64,000 nt of DNA, taken from NCBI GenBank assembly GCA_039519185.1, contig CM076849.1:67388784-67452783 (forward strand), read 5' to 3'. How positions within the stretch are numbered: the stretch's first letter is position 1; every line of letters starts with the position of its first letter. Positions 35,852 to 46,886 of the stretch are shown here, piece after piece. This stretch comes from Astragalus membranaceus. Taxonomy: Eukaryota > Streptophyta > Magnoliopsida > Fabales > Fabaceae. The notes beneath the pieces were generated by a model. The model was not told the origin of the DNA, ran no database searches, and saw only the letters and a program-made list of their open reading frames with translations. A program made the position numbers and the translations under genes.

Positions 35852-37423
35852 AACTAGCTAACGAGGTTCCAATTAACAAGTCAAGGTTGAGCGGCATGGC
35901 AAACTGCTAAGCTCTAAGATCAGCTCAAAATACCATGCATAGAGAAACATCTCAAAACTTTTACTCAAAATTTAACTCCATTATTTCATATATAGGGATC
36001 TCCCAGTTGAGTCAATGATACCCTAATAATTTTAAATCTAACATAATATTGAAATAAAGACAAAAATAAAATTCAAATATTCAATTTGAAATAAGCCAAA
36101 TCTGCATTAATTTAAAATCCTAATTTAAAGGAAATAATTCTATTGGCATTTAAGACTTTATTTATTTTTTCTAACAAGATCTCCAAAATCAAATAAGAAA
36201 TGTTGAAGATTCTTTGTAGGTTTCCTTCCACGTGTTCAAAGAAATTTTGATCACATCATTTAGGATCAGATTGGTAAAGATAAGCTATAAGGTAGCTTAT
36301 AGCTAATAAGCTAGTTTATAACTATGAAACTATATGATAGCTAAAAAGCTAGTTGAAATGAATGGTACATTACCTAAGTTTTGAGTGCATAAAATATATA
36401 TTTTCTGTTTTAGGAATGTGTGTATTTATACACTCAAAACTTAGGTAATTGACCATTTATTTCTTTTGAGAAATGGAGAGGATCTCAACCCGTTGATAGG
36501 TTATGGCTGAAAAGTCAAGTAATTAAAATTGAAGTAATAGGTAAAGCTAGTTATTTAACTAATTGATTAATATTAAATAACATACAGGATAGGGGTTTAT
36601 ATTTAATTTAAATTTGGAAAAGTATAAAGAAATATAGGAAAAAAATAAAAAACTACAAGCCATAATAAACTTGCTAAAACTTATATGATGAACCTTGAAT
36701 TCTGACTTAGCTTTAAGACTCTTCATTGTATACCATAAGTATAAGTAGTAAAATACATTTCGAGATTCAGGATTCTTGATTCAAAAATTGGTAACTTGAA
36801 TTTGTGGTTCATATATTAACCTTCGTACACCATAACTAGCATACCATTGCGATTTGAAAACTGGGAAATTCTTCAAAATTTCGAAGTTGAGATTCGAGAT
36901 CCATCCATTAACCTTTGTGATTTGGAAAGTTGAAGGGTCTTCAAAAATTCAGAATTAATATTTAAGATCCATCTATTGACCTTTGTGACTCAGAAATTGG
37001 AAAGGTCTTTGTAATTTGGATATTGGACTTTGAACATTGTATTTGGAAAATTTCTTCATTGGTCAAAATAGTTATCATGCTAATACTCCTATAAGACCGA
37101 CTTTAGTCTCTACTTGTTGTTTCCAGTGTCTCAAAATCGATGTACTGAATTGTGTTTATTATGTTAGAATTAATTCATAATCATGATTATGTTTTTCCTT
37201 GTATGCATTAGAGTATTTGTTGTCTAAGGGAAGTTTTTCTTACCCGTACACGAGGTATAGAGTAATATATTTAGGGTAGTGAAGTGATGAGGGGTCAGTG
37301 GAGCACTCATTGAGATTTTATATCTCATTGTTTATTTCTTTAATTTCAGATACGGATGCGCAACATTAGAAACTGAAATATGATTCTGCGATGTTTGATA
37401 GTGAACCCACAATGGGGATTCTT
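35852..37423. other. AT-rich non-coding sequence with degenerate LTR-like 3' part
   Basis: No gene is visible. Around 36280-36560 AGCTTATAGCTAATAAGCT-like words surround a foldback (36369-36449), which looks MITE-like. The segment 37255-37423 resembles, in plus sense, the part of Tekay LTRs reading GAGGGGTCAGTGGAGCACTCA...TGAGAT...TATCTCA (compare 19400-19490 in E), so it may be a decayed plus-strand LTR piece. Confidence 0.4.
36369..36449. repeat. Foldback, 25-bp arms
   Basis: Arms 36369-36393 and 36425-36449 are inverted copies with one mismatch around a 31-bp spacer. Key words are ATTACCTAAGTTTTGAGTG and its complement. Likely the core or end of a small MITE; no target duplication identified. 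Confidence 0.75.
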
Positions 37424-39070
37424 GTAACACCCTAATTTTATTAGCAGTCTAATTTTACACGGAAAGTTTGGAAATTTAAAAACTCGATACAATATCGATC
37501 TAAACCACACAAGCTTCAAGTATACGACTACATTTAAACGATAAATGTAGCTATACTGAAACTTGTAAACATTACAACATACTATATTATAATGTTACGC
37601 CATATCTTATACAATAGTGAGGACTTCAAGAGCAAAGTTGTGTCTTAGAGTCTTCCTTTTCATTCTTTAGCTTCTTCTAATGTGAAAATATCAATAACAT
37701 ACAAGGTGAGATATAAATCTCAATGAGTCATTCTCGGACCCCTAAATATAATTCTAACCCCTAAATATAATTCTAACGTTAAACATGTCACATAGCATTT
37801 ATTTCTAATCAGTTACAAATATCATATGTAAGCATACATAATTATTTATTATATAGTCACCTTCAAGAGGTAATTAAAGAACTTAACCATCATATAACCT
37901 CACCAAGTAATTTGAAATTACAATCATACAAACATGTATCACGCACACACACATGCACACCAACATTATCACTTATAAGTTACTCACTTGCAATGAATTA
38001 ACAAGGAATTACAACATCATATAATCTAATTTACTACCATACAACCATGCTTTTTAAGATACAATCATGAAGCATTAGGAACCATGGATCAAAATTTGGT
38101 TTTTGGTGTCACAAAATAAGAAAAAACTGGTTAAAAACCAGTTTGGGTCACCCGACGACCTACTACCCGTCGCATAAAGAAAACAAACAGAGCTGATCCC
38201 AAAGTTTTACACTAGGTCGTCTACTAAGGGCCTCTGATCGCCAGACAACCTATACTATACAAGAGGCTACAATTTTTTGTTTTTCACGAAACCCTAGTTC
38301 CCAAATTACCCAAAACAATCCAGAATTCATCCAATGTTATACCTTCAAGCAACACAAGGATTCTATCACAACATATGTATGCCAAACCAATAATCAGTTT
38401 CAACATGCAAGAATCAAACTCATCACAATTTAACAACAAAGAGGCTAACACATGCATGTGTCAACAAAGCTTTTTCCAAGATGCAAATAAACTCAAACCA
38501 GAATTTTGATTCATTAGCATAACACGAAAATGACCCAATTTCGATGCCTAATGAGGGACTTCTTCCCTACCTAAGCCCCCAACTAATGAAGAACTCAACC
38601 TTACTTAGAAGCAACCAAACAACTTGAAACAAGGCAAAAGATTCCTAAAATTTTCAACTACCATCAACATTCTTCTCTTCCTTTTCAAGCTTTCGGCTCT
38701 AGAAGTGATTTTGTGCATACACACTTTTCTGAGCTTCATTTTGGTTCCATTGAATTCCTTGCGAAATTTTATTCAAGTTAGAGTCCAGTTTCATTCAATT
38801 TGGTCACGTAATGTATGAGTTATTCAAAAAACAAGAAATTGAAGTGTACTTAGTGTTCTTGAGACATTCATAGTGTTATTCATTTTTGTGCTTGTTTTGA
38901 AAGACCAAACTGAAACATAGCATACTAATTGAAGGATGGAATTAAAACATTTGGAACACAAAAGGACCAAAGTGGGGGAAAAAAGACAAAGGGCCAAATG
39001 AAAATTAAAGTCAAAGATAATGGACCAAAAATGCAATGTTTTAGAAAATAAATATGATATCATATTTTCA
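37424..39070 (-). repeat. Probable decayed Tekay-type LTR, minus sense
   Basis: Opens TGTAACACCCTAATTTTATT and carries the landmarks of D-type LTRs in the same order: AAGGTGAGATATAAATCTCAATGAGT near 37705 (split here for length: GTGAGATATAAATC then TCAATGAGT), and GGTCGTC/CGACGACC words at 38150-38225 where D and E have their palindromes. The right boundary is unclear. Neither a partner LTR nor a primer site is seen. Confidence 0.4.
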
Positions 39071-41062
39071 TTACAAATGTATAAGACAAAACGTATTTAA
39101 AAACTATTATACACAACAACTAACATGTACATAACTAACATATGTAACATCCAACAAATAATTTATATAAATTTTAAAGTAATTGTATTTTGAATAATAA
39201 ATAATCTATTCCTATAAATATTCTTAACTAATATTTTTATAAATTTGATAACTGATTTTTTTTAAAACTTTATATTTATGTGTAACTTTATCATAAAATA
39301 AATTACTACAATTATTTGTAACTTTAAAATGTAAAATTAAAATGGACAATACAGTATTGGACAAGACAGTACTGGACAACATTTTGTCCAATATACTGTT
39401 TGGTGAACAATAAACAGCACAAGCAAAAATATGTAAAATTTACTTTAATTCTCTATCAAACATTTATAATGATTTTATATAACATATATTATAATATAAT
39501 TGAAAAATTATAAAGAAAAATGTGCGATAGAGAAGATAGAAAAGAGGAGAAAGAGAGACATGAGAGGAGAGAGGTAGAGAGTGAGAGAGATGAGGGAGAG
39601 AGGTCATGAGATGAGAAGATATAAAAGAGATGAGAGGAGAGAGGTAGAGAGAGGGAGAGTTGTCATGAGATGAGAAGATATAAGAGAGGGGGAAAGAGAG
39701 AGAGGGAATATTTAGTATGAAATAAAAATAATATTTTGGTATTTTTCTGCGTGATCAGAAGGTTGCATTGTTGTTTTGTGGGGAACACGAATGTGGATTT
39801 TTGTCGAGTTCCTTACCCCCACTTTTGTCGGGTACCATGAACCGTTTTCAAATCAAACATGATAAAACTAAGTTGTTCAGTCAAATCTGTTAGTTTTTAG
39901 CAAATCAAACGCCAGCACTAAGAATACTATGCTAGAAACTAGGAGCCAACATAAATCAAAGTAAAATGTTCAATAAATTGATTCGTTGATAGGATAGAAA
40001 CAAATCCGGTAAAAAGAGACATGCAAACTGCAATGGTCAATAAAAAACATAAAGTAATATTAAAATGTACTGAAAATTATTGAAATCTTTTTTCTTTGAG
40101 CAAAAAAAAAATTATTCATGGTTAAAATAATCCAAAATTATATATTTGGTCTTTTATCTTAATTTAAAATTTCACTTTGATCATTTATCTTTTTTTGGTT
40201 TCATAAAGAGATCTTTTATTTTAATTTAAAATGACATTCTTGTACTTAACTTTCCATCCATCTCTGTCACACTAATGCGTTCATGGTTAATACAACACAT
40301 GCTTGTCTTTTATTTTACTACTTGGAGATGACATCTCATCATTTTCTTCTTTTAAAAGAAAATGCAAAGAAGAATTTGAGATTTCATATTCTAAAAATTT
40401 ATCCACCATGTTAAAATAAAATAAATATGCATGCCACAAAACATCCAAGTATGCGTTAGCGTAACGGAAATGGATGGCAAAATAGGTTTGGTCCATCAAT
40501 GCATTGAAATTAACATAATTTTTGTTGAAGAAGCATAAAAGACTTATGGCTTGTTTGATTGTGTTTTGTTTTTTAATTTTTGAAAATTGTTTTAGAAACC
40601 AATTTTTGAAAACTGTTTTTAAGAAATAAATTAAAAAAAACATGTTTGACAATCTATTTTTAAAAACTAATTTAAAGATAAGAAAACTCAAAAACTTGTT
40701 TGGATTAATTGTTTTCAAAATATATTTTAAGAACTAAAAAACTTAATACTTGTTTGGTATACTTGTTTTTATTAATTTGTTAATATGGATATTTAATTTG
40801 AACATAGTTAGATTTTTTAATGTAATATTTATTATATTAAATAATAATTAGTAACCAAATAAGAAATGCATAATTCATTCTTAGCCAACGCCTAACACTC
40901 GTTTATTTTTAAACAAAAAAATACAGTTCAAATATTTCTTCTTCTAATGAACAGAGAAAACGATTGTCCTCCGATTTTGTCGGCTCTGAACCCGACATTG
41001 ATGCTTTTTTAGTCAGCTTAGACGAAATAACAAATAACATCACGCACACTTTTCCACACAGT
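39071..41062. other. AT-rich non-coding sequence with foldback and purine tract
   Basis: A small foldback at 39353-39402 (CAGTATTGGACAA against TTGTCCAATATACTG). A purine-rich tract at 39525-39712 contains two diverged copies of an ATGAGAGGAGAGAGGTAGAG unit ending in GATGAGAAGATATAA. A repetitive TTTTTGAAAA/TTGTTTGG stretch at 40545-40760 recalls hAT-type MITE ends. No credible gene. Confidence 0.45.
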
Positions 41063-41421
41063 TGTTGGAGTTGATTGAATTTGAGCATCTTGAAAAAGTT
41101 CCACATTGCTTAGTTTTGTGAAAGAAGAGGGAGACCAAGGCTATATAATGGACTCAAGTTCTCTTTTACAAGATGCACCAGTCGTAAACACCTTAAGTTA
41201 TATTCGACTTTGTTTTTTCTCTCTTATATTCTTGTTTTAGAGTGTTGTGAGATGTAGTTAAATATTTTCTTTGGCGGGCGTGAGATGTAGTTAAATATTT
41301 TCACATAGTGTTATTCTCTAGTTGTCATTAGACAACGGTTCGTGGTTTTTCTCCGGTTTTGGAGTTTTCCACGTTAAATTCTTGTGTTTCGATTGTGCTC
41401 ATTTCTTTGTTTTTCCCAACA
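41063..41421 (+). mobile_element. Ty1/copia solo LTR (359 bp)
   Basis: Ends TGTTGG and CCAACA are perfect 6-bp inverted repeats. The 5-bp flanks are ACAGT (41058-41062) and ACGGT (41422-41426), one mismatch. Inside are CTATATAATGG (TATA box, about 41142) and the CTCCGGTTTTGGAGTTTTCC segment typical of copia R/U5 regions. A 28-bp near-duplication of GTGAGATGTAGTTAAATAT lies at about 41247 and 41280. No primer site or coding follows. Confidence 0.75.
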
Positions 41422-42059
41422 ACGGTGACACTTGGGTTCGAACCCAGAAGCCGACGTCCCATGTCGCTAAAATTGCTGATGCAACTAGTTGTGAGGGCAA
41501 AGTTACTTTTTTTGTTACCGTGTTATTGGTGGGTAGTATTTACCGATTTTTCTGGTGACTAATCTACACTGGGTAAAGCTGTCAATTTGGGTTGGTCCGT
41601 GTAACACCCAAAGTAATTTATAATTACTCTAAAGTAATTTATAATTACTTTGAGTTCTAAGAGGCTTGAGTTTTAAATTGATTGTTGATTGTGTGTGTAC
41701 TTAGTAAATTGATTCCCTTGAATGATTAATTTATTTGATTTATGTGTCCTAGATGCACTAGTTTAGGAAAGGGAAATAATTTGGATAAGTTGAACCTCAT
41801 CTAATCTAATCTAATCTAATCTAATCTAATATCTATCTAATATCTATTTATCTAATCTAATCTAATCTAATCGATCTAATCTATCTATCTAATATCTATC
41901 TAATCTAATCTAATCTAATCTAATATCTAATCTAATCTAATCTAATCTATCTAATCTAATCTAATCTAATCTAATCTAATCTAATCTAATCTAATCTATT
42001 TAATCAAATAAACAATTTACAAAAAGACAATTTTAGACATCTTAGATTTTTGACACATT
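41422..42059. repeat. Unassigned sequence and (CTAAT)n pentanucleotide microsatellite
   Basis: From 41600 a TGTAACACCC start could be the first bases of another Tekay LTR. A 23-bp repeat (AAAGTAATTTATAATTACT) is tandem at 41611-41655. The microsatellite at about 41797-42003 is CTAAT with interruptions of TATCTATC. Confidence 0.6.
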
Positions 42060-42939
42060 ACCACTTTTATGGACAATAATGTATTTTACCTTTATTTCTC
42101 ATTTTTTTAATTCTATTTTCTCTTCCTTTCTCACTCACTCACTCTTTCAATCTCACATTTCCCAATATTTCCCACTTTTTTACACATTTACTATTTGTGG
42201 CCCCCCACACCCTTTATTTAAAAATATTTCTTTTCCCAATTTTTTAATCTACTATATAATACAATATAATTAAATTAATATCAAATAATCTACAATTTAC
42301 TCCTTTTTACTATCTAATTTAATATCTATTTATATAAACAAACCACACTTAATTTACTTTCCTTTTTTCAATAACCATATTTACTTGACAACTCATCTAA
42401 CCAATGACAACATTTTAGTTTACTATCATTTTTTCAAATTTCTTCTCCCAATGCATTTTTTCTCACTCTCACTTTTTTTCCTACTTTCTCCTACTTTTTT
42501 TTAAAATTTCAAATTTCAAATCAAACTCACCCACTTTCTATCTACTAATCACTTTATCAATTTATACAAACAAACCACATTTAAATTACCCAAACAAGTC
42601 TCCTTATTTACTTCACAATTCATATAACTAAGGATATCATTGTATTTTACTATCACACCTTTTTTTAAATTTCTTCTCCCAATGCACTTTCTTCTCACTC
42701 CCACTTTTTTTCTTCTACTTCTTTTTTTCAATTTTCAAAATTCAAATCAAACCCACCCACTTTCTTTTTCCACTATCTACTATATAAAAAACTGCACTGA
42801 TATATAAAAAACACGGGATAACTACACTGATATATAAAAAACAAGAGATTAATATCTAACTATCTATTTATACAAACAAACCACACTTAAATTGCCCAAA
42901 CAAACCACACATAAAAAGGACAACATTGTAATTTACTAT
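42060..42939. repeat. AT-rich diverged tandem repeat, left part
   Basis: Three diverged units of roughly 250-300 bp, each containing TTCTCCCAATGCA...TTTCTCACTC, then CCCACTTTCT and TATATAAAAAACACGGGATA. The repeat resumes at 55218 after element C. It may be Helitron-derived or a satellite; no hallmark Helitron end was found. Confidence 0.55.
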
Positions 42940-43286
42940 TGTCATACCCCAATTTTGTCCGGCTTAGGTCCAAACCCTAATTTTCCACACAAAAAATATA
43001 TAATAAATTATGCATTGCATTTTGGGTCCTAGAAACCATTCCAAAGTTTTTGAAATCATTTTTAGGGTTAGAATGCACTTTTTGGGAAATTAGGGTTTTT
43101 AGGGTCAAAAAGGGCATTTTGGTCATTTCTTACAAAAGGGTCTATAAAAATAATTTTTGCATGAAAATATTTTTCAATAAGCCTCATGCATGAAAATATT
43201 TTTTAGAAAGTATAAAATTGATTTTATCATGCATATAATGTATTCTTGATGAATAAGGAAGTTATCCATGTTTTTAGGAAGCACTC

Positions 43287-43653
43287 AATCGATTACATCA
43301 TATCCTTCCTTCAAGCAAATAATCGATTATCTACTTGAAAATCAAGGGGATAATCGATTATCCACTCTGAAAATCAAGGGGATAATCGATTATCCACTCT
43401 GAAAATCAAAGGGGATAATCGATTATCTACTCTGAAACAATTCAGGAGCATAATCGATTATCCCATGCTTTCAACTAAGCACCATAATCGATTATCACCT
43501 ATTTTGGAAAGTTTCTATGATTTTGGAAAGGGCCTAATCGATTACTCAAGGCTAATAATCGATTACTCAAGGCTAATAATCGATTATCATTGTCAAAACA
43601 TCTTGAGCCCTTAATCGATTAACATACACCAAGTGTTTTTCAACTAATCGATT
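43287..43653 (+). repeat. AATCGATT palindrome block, C 5' LTR
   Basis: About twelve AATCGATT sites at spacing of 15-50 bp, many extended to GATAATCGATTATC, ending about 35 bp upstream of the TATA position. Confidence 0.85.
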
Positions 43654-43688
43654 ACTCCGTTTCCTAAAATAGATCAAATCTAATTTCC

Positions 43689-43696
43689 TATAGATA
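43689..43696 (+). promoter_or_regulatory. Mutated TATA box of C 5' LTR
   Basis: TATAGATA here, TATAAATA in the 3' LTR (53148-53155). In a new insertion both LTRs start identical, so the change occurred after insertion and may have lowered transcription of C. Confidence 0.55.
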
Positions 43697-44410
43697 GGCG
43701 CACCAAATTTCATTTCCAAGACACAGATTTCACGAGATCAGAGGAGAATTTCCCAAATCTCATTTCAAGACACATTTTTCACGAGATCAAAAAAGCCAAT
43801 TTGCGCAGATCCCATCTTTTCAGAAAAACTCTTCTATATGTTGTTTAAGTTGATGATTGGCAATGTGATTCACACTTGTGCACTTGTGCACTTAATCTTA
43901 AGTGTGAGGATTGACCAAAGTGATTCAACATTCTTTGATACTTTGGTCGCTAAATAATTTGCTTGCTTATGCTGGCCAATGATCATGATTGAGGCAACTC
44001 TTTTGCTTGAACTTACAGTGTCATCGTCTACTCTCATATAGAATATCATCAATACTTAGATAGGTCCATTTCTTACATTGCATCTTCCACTAGATGTGCA
44101 TTTAGATTCCCTTGCGTTTTGTAGAAATATTTGAGTATGGTTCTCGCCTAGCATCTTCCACTAGATGTGCATTTAGGTTCAATCTCGCCTACTCTTGCAT
44201 TTTGCTTAATGCCCAATTCAAGTTCCTTCCTTTCCTATCTATGTGTTGTGATCTAATATGTGTAGTTTAGGCTTGATTCTTGTTTGCGAATTCAAATATT
44301 GTTGCTTAATGATTTGATTCCATTGATTGTGTTATGTTTGAATCCACCAATTCTTTCTTGCATTCATTGTTTTCATTTCTAAACGACCTGGCACAAAAAC
44401 GGTTACTAGT

Positions 44411-45141
44411 GGCAATCCATCACAACCTTTGTTGGTTTGATTGTCATGAAAGCCTCAATTTCAAAAGAATTTTCGTAAGCATAAAGCAAGCTACTGGTGA
44501 TAATCCATCACAACCTTTGTTGGTTTGATTATCATGAACGCGTCCAATTTCAAAAAGCATTTTTCTAAGTATCAAAGAATCAAAAACAAGTTATTAGCGG
44601 TGGTCCATCATAACCATTGTTAGTTTAATCATCAAAGCAAAAAGACTTTCATTCTTAAGGCTCGTTAGAACTACGTCGCTTTGATTCCCATTTGGGATAC
44701 GTAGGAGCGAGTCACATTCTCGTCAAGCGCAATCATAAAAAAGTTTAGCATTTGCATAACAAAAAAGAAAAGAGTTATTTTCATAACAAAAAAGAATCAC
44801 TTTTGCAAACCAAGATCATTTTCAAAACGAAAACCTTTTCCTTTCTAAAAACATTTTCAACCCATTGTCGCTAGAGGCTAATCAGAACCTTTGTTCGTCT
44901 AGCCATTGGTAGCAATGTATTTTTCCCAAAAGAACAACAAGCGATGATCACTCATAACCTTTGTTAGCTTGATCATTCGTGCCAATCAATCTCTTTCGAA
45001 AACCACTTTCAAAAAGACAAATAAAAAACGGGTTGCTACTAATAGTCAATCAGAACCTTTGTTCGTCTGACTGGCGGTAGTGACTCTTATTTTCAAGAGT
45101 ACTTAGCGGTGATTACCCATAACCTTGGTTAGTTTAATCAT
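44411..45141 (+). repeat. Seven-unit hairpin array, C 5' LTR
   Basis: Units at 44411-44445, 44498-44534, 44599-44633, 44885-44913, 44953-44985, 45044-45072 and 45109-45141. Plan: 5' stem, CATCA or shorter, NAAC, 4-nt loop (mostly CTTT), GTTN, 3-4 nt, 3' stem. Stems: GGCAATC/GATTGTC, TGATAATC/GATTATCA, GGTGGTC/AATCATC, GGCTA/TAGCC, ATGATCA/TGATCAT, AGTCA/TGACT, GTGATTA/TAATCAT. The N pair is C-G, C-G, U-A, G-C, U-A, G-C, U-A. One CTACGTA module lies between units 3 and 4. Confidence 0.8.
44667..44730 (+). repeat. CTACGTA two-hairpin module, copy 1 in C 5' LTR
   Basis: CTACGT/ACGTAG with inner TCCC/GGGA (loop ATTT), then CGAG/CTCG and GTCAAGC. Same type as B copy 2. Confidence 0.72.
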
Positions 45142-45214
45142 CCACTACAGGCTCGTCCTATTTCGAAAACTCACTAAAAAGATAAAAAACAAAAACTTTT
45201 CAAAACCAAAAACC

Positions 45215-45285
45215 AAGAACTACGTAGCTTTGAATTCTCCATCGCACCGGGAGATACGTAGGAGCGGGTCATGTCTCGTCAAGCA
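45215..45285 (+). repeat. CTACGTA two-hairpin module, copy 2 in C 5' LTR
   Basis: CTACGTA/TACGTAG with inner TCTCC/GGAGA, then CGGG/CTCG (one G-U) and GTCAAGC. Same place in the LTR as the A copy and B copy 1. Confidence 0.72.
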
Positions 45286-45644
45286 CGTTTTTTTCTAAAA
45301 ACCCATTCCCCCCCCCCCTTTTTTTCATAATAAATAAAGATTTTCATTAAGAATTTTTCGATAAGAAGTAGAGAGGCAAAATTAAGTATTTTCAAGTCAA
45401 CACACTAAAACCACACTTTTAATTAAAGGTTCCCTCTCAGTAGAGAGGACGTGTGGGGTGCTAACACCTTCCCTGCGCGTAACCGACCCCCGAACCCTAT
45501 TCTCTAGTTTCGCAAGACCAATCGCTTTCCAAAAAATGTTTTCCTAATATTTTCCTTAATAAATATTGGTGGCGGCTTCATTGTCTTAGGAAAAGTTGTG
45601 AACGAGGAAGGTTCTCCCTCGGGGACTTTTTCGGGCACAACAGC

Positions 45645-45662
45645 TGGCGACTTCACTGGGGA
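45645..45662 (+). other. Primer binding site of element C
   Basis: TGGCGACTTCACTGGGGA, two bases after the LTR. It resembles the A site with two differences; tRNA-Arg-type as argued for A. Confidence 0.75.
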
Positions 45663-46818
45663 CTAAAAAACACTTTTTTCAAAAGTGGGTCAAGCCTAAT
45701 TAATTAAGTGTGTGGTTTGTGTGATTGATTTGAACATCTTGCTTTGCCTCTATTCTTCTTCTTTTTCATAAGCATGTTGCATCCATATGCATCCTTCTTC
45801 TATGTTTGCTTTTGTTTAAAATAATAGATAGTTACTTCTTTGCTTCAATGCCTAGTTCCCTCATGCATATTTCCCCTCTCTTGTCATGTCCCCTTCTTCT
45901 CAGCTCCCTTTCTGAGGTAAGTAATGTGTTTGTTGTTGGCACCCTAGATTAGTTGAATTTGATTGGTATTGAACCCTAGGGTAGACGACATGTTATGGCT
46001 TTCTATTGTCTGGACTGTTCTGGATTTTCATTTGCAGGTGGGGTAGTTTTTAAGGAAATACCCTTCGCGCACACGCACTTGTACCTTGAGATTATATGAT
46101 TAGAGAAATAGACCATAACCCAGGTCTGTTAGGATACCTTAGGAGGAGCGGATTCGAGTAGTGGGAGCCCATCAGGACCTTTGTCCGTTTGGCTACTCGC
46201 GAAAGTTTCAATTAGAGTTGTGCTCTTTCATGATGCTTTGTATCTAGCAGTTTGCTGCATTTACAAGGAATTTCGTGAAAGAGACTGTGGCTCTGATGAC
46301 CTTTGTGAGGGTGTGAATAGAGCTACATGAGAAGATTATCCCTAAAGTGCCTTAGATCGTAGGTTCTACCCCTTTTTAGGTCACAAGGGCTTTCCAAATC
46401 GTGTGCTGCATTGTTGCATTCAGTTCAATCAATTTTTCCTTCAAAATTTTCGAAAATCAAAAAAGATATGCTTTTCCTTTCAATAAACGCCTATATGAGG
46501 TGGCATATAGTGTGAAAATTTTCAAATCACCACCTGTAAATATCCTCTTTCTGCAAAAACACAAAAGAGAAGCATCCTTGCATCATCGCATCATTGCATC
46601 ACTGCATCATTGCATCGTTTGCATTGCATAAAATTCCGATTTTGAAAAAAAAAAACCATTCATCTTGCATTCCCCTTCATCACATAAAAATAAAACAAAA
46701 ACAATTATCATCTGCATAGCATAAGCATTTCATTTATAATCATGCAAAAAATCCTCGTCGAGTTCATCCAAGACGAGGCGTTCATGCATAAGCATTATTT
46801 CAAAAAAAGAGACACAGT

Positions 46819-46886
46819 AGAACTACGTAAGCTTTGATTCCTCATTACAATGGGGATACGTAGGAGCGGGTCATACCCCGTCAAGC
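46819..46886 (+). repeat. CTACGTA two-hairpin module in C internal region
   Basis: Outside the LTR, in the leader's far end. CTACGTA/TACGTAG with one extra A, inner TCCTCAT/ATGGGGA (seven pairs, one G-U), then CGGG/CCCG and GTCAAGC. Both inner stems differ from the LTR copies and stay paired. Confidence 0.7.

Larger units (their letters stand above)
42940..45642 (+). repeat. 5' LTR of element C (2703 bp)
   Basis: Contains AATCGATT palindromes (43287-43653), a changed TATA (TATAGATA, 43689-43696), hairpin array (44411-45141) and CTACGTA modules. Against the 3' LTR it lacks about 190 bp just after the TATA region (53297-53485 in the 3' copy). It also has an extra segment of about 80 bp near 44090-44170 and one extra 20-bp ACTCAAGGCTAATAATCGATT unit near 43560. 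Confidence 0.92.

Noticed and set aside
41430..41445. GGTTCGAACCC resembling a tRNA B box
   Set aside because: No A box, cloverleaf or terminator at proper distance.
41359..41562. Open frame with a host-like look at 41322-41562
   Set aside because: Overlaps the copia LTR end and shows no domain.
44411..45141. tRNA or microRNA cluster
   Set aside because: Stems are too short for pre-miRNA and have no tRNA A/B boxes; the array repeats with LTR identity in both LTRs.
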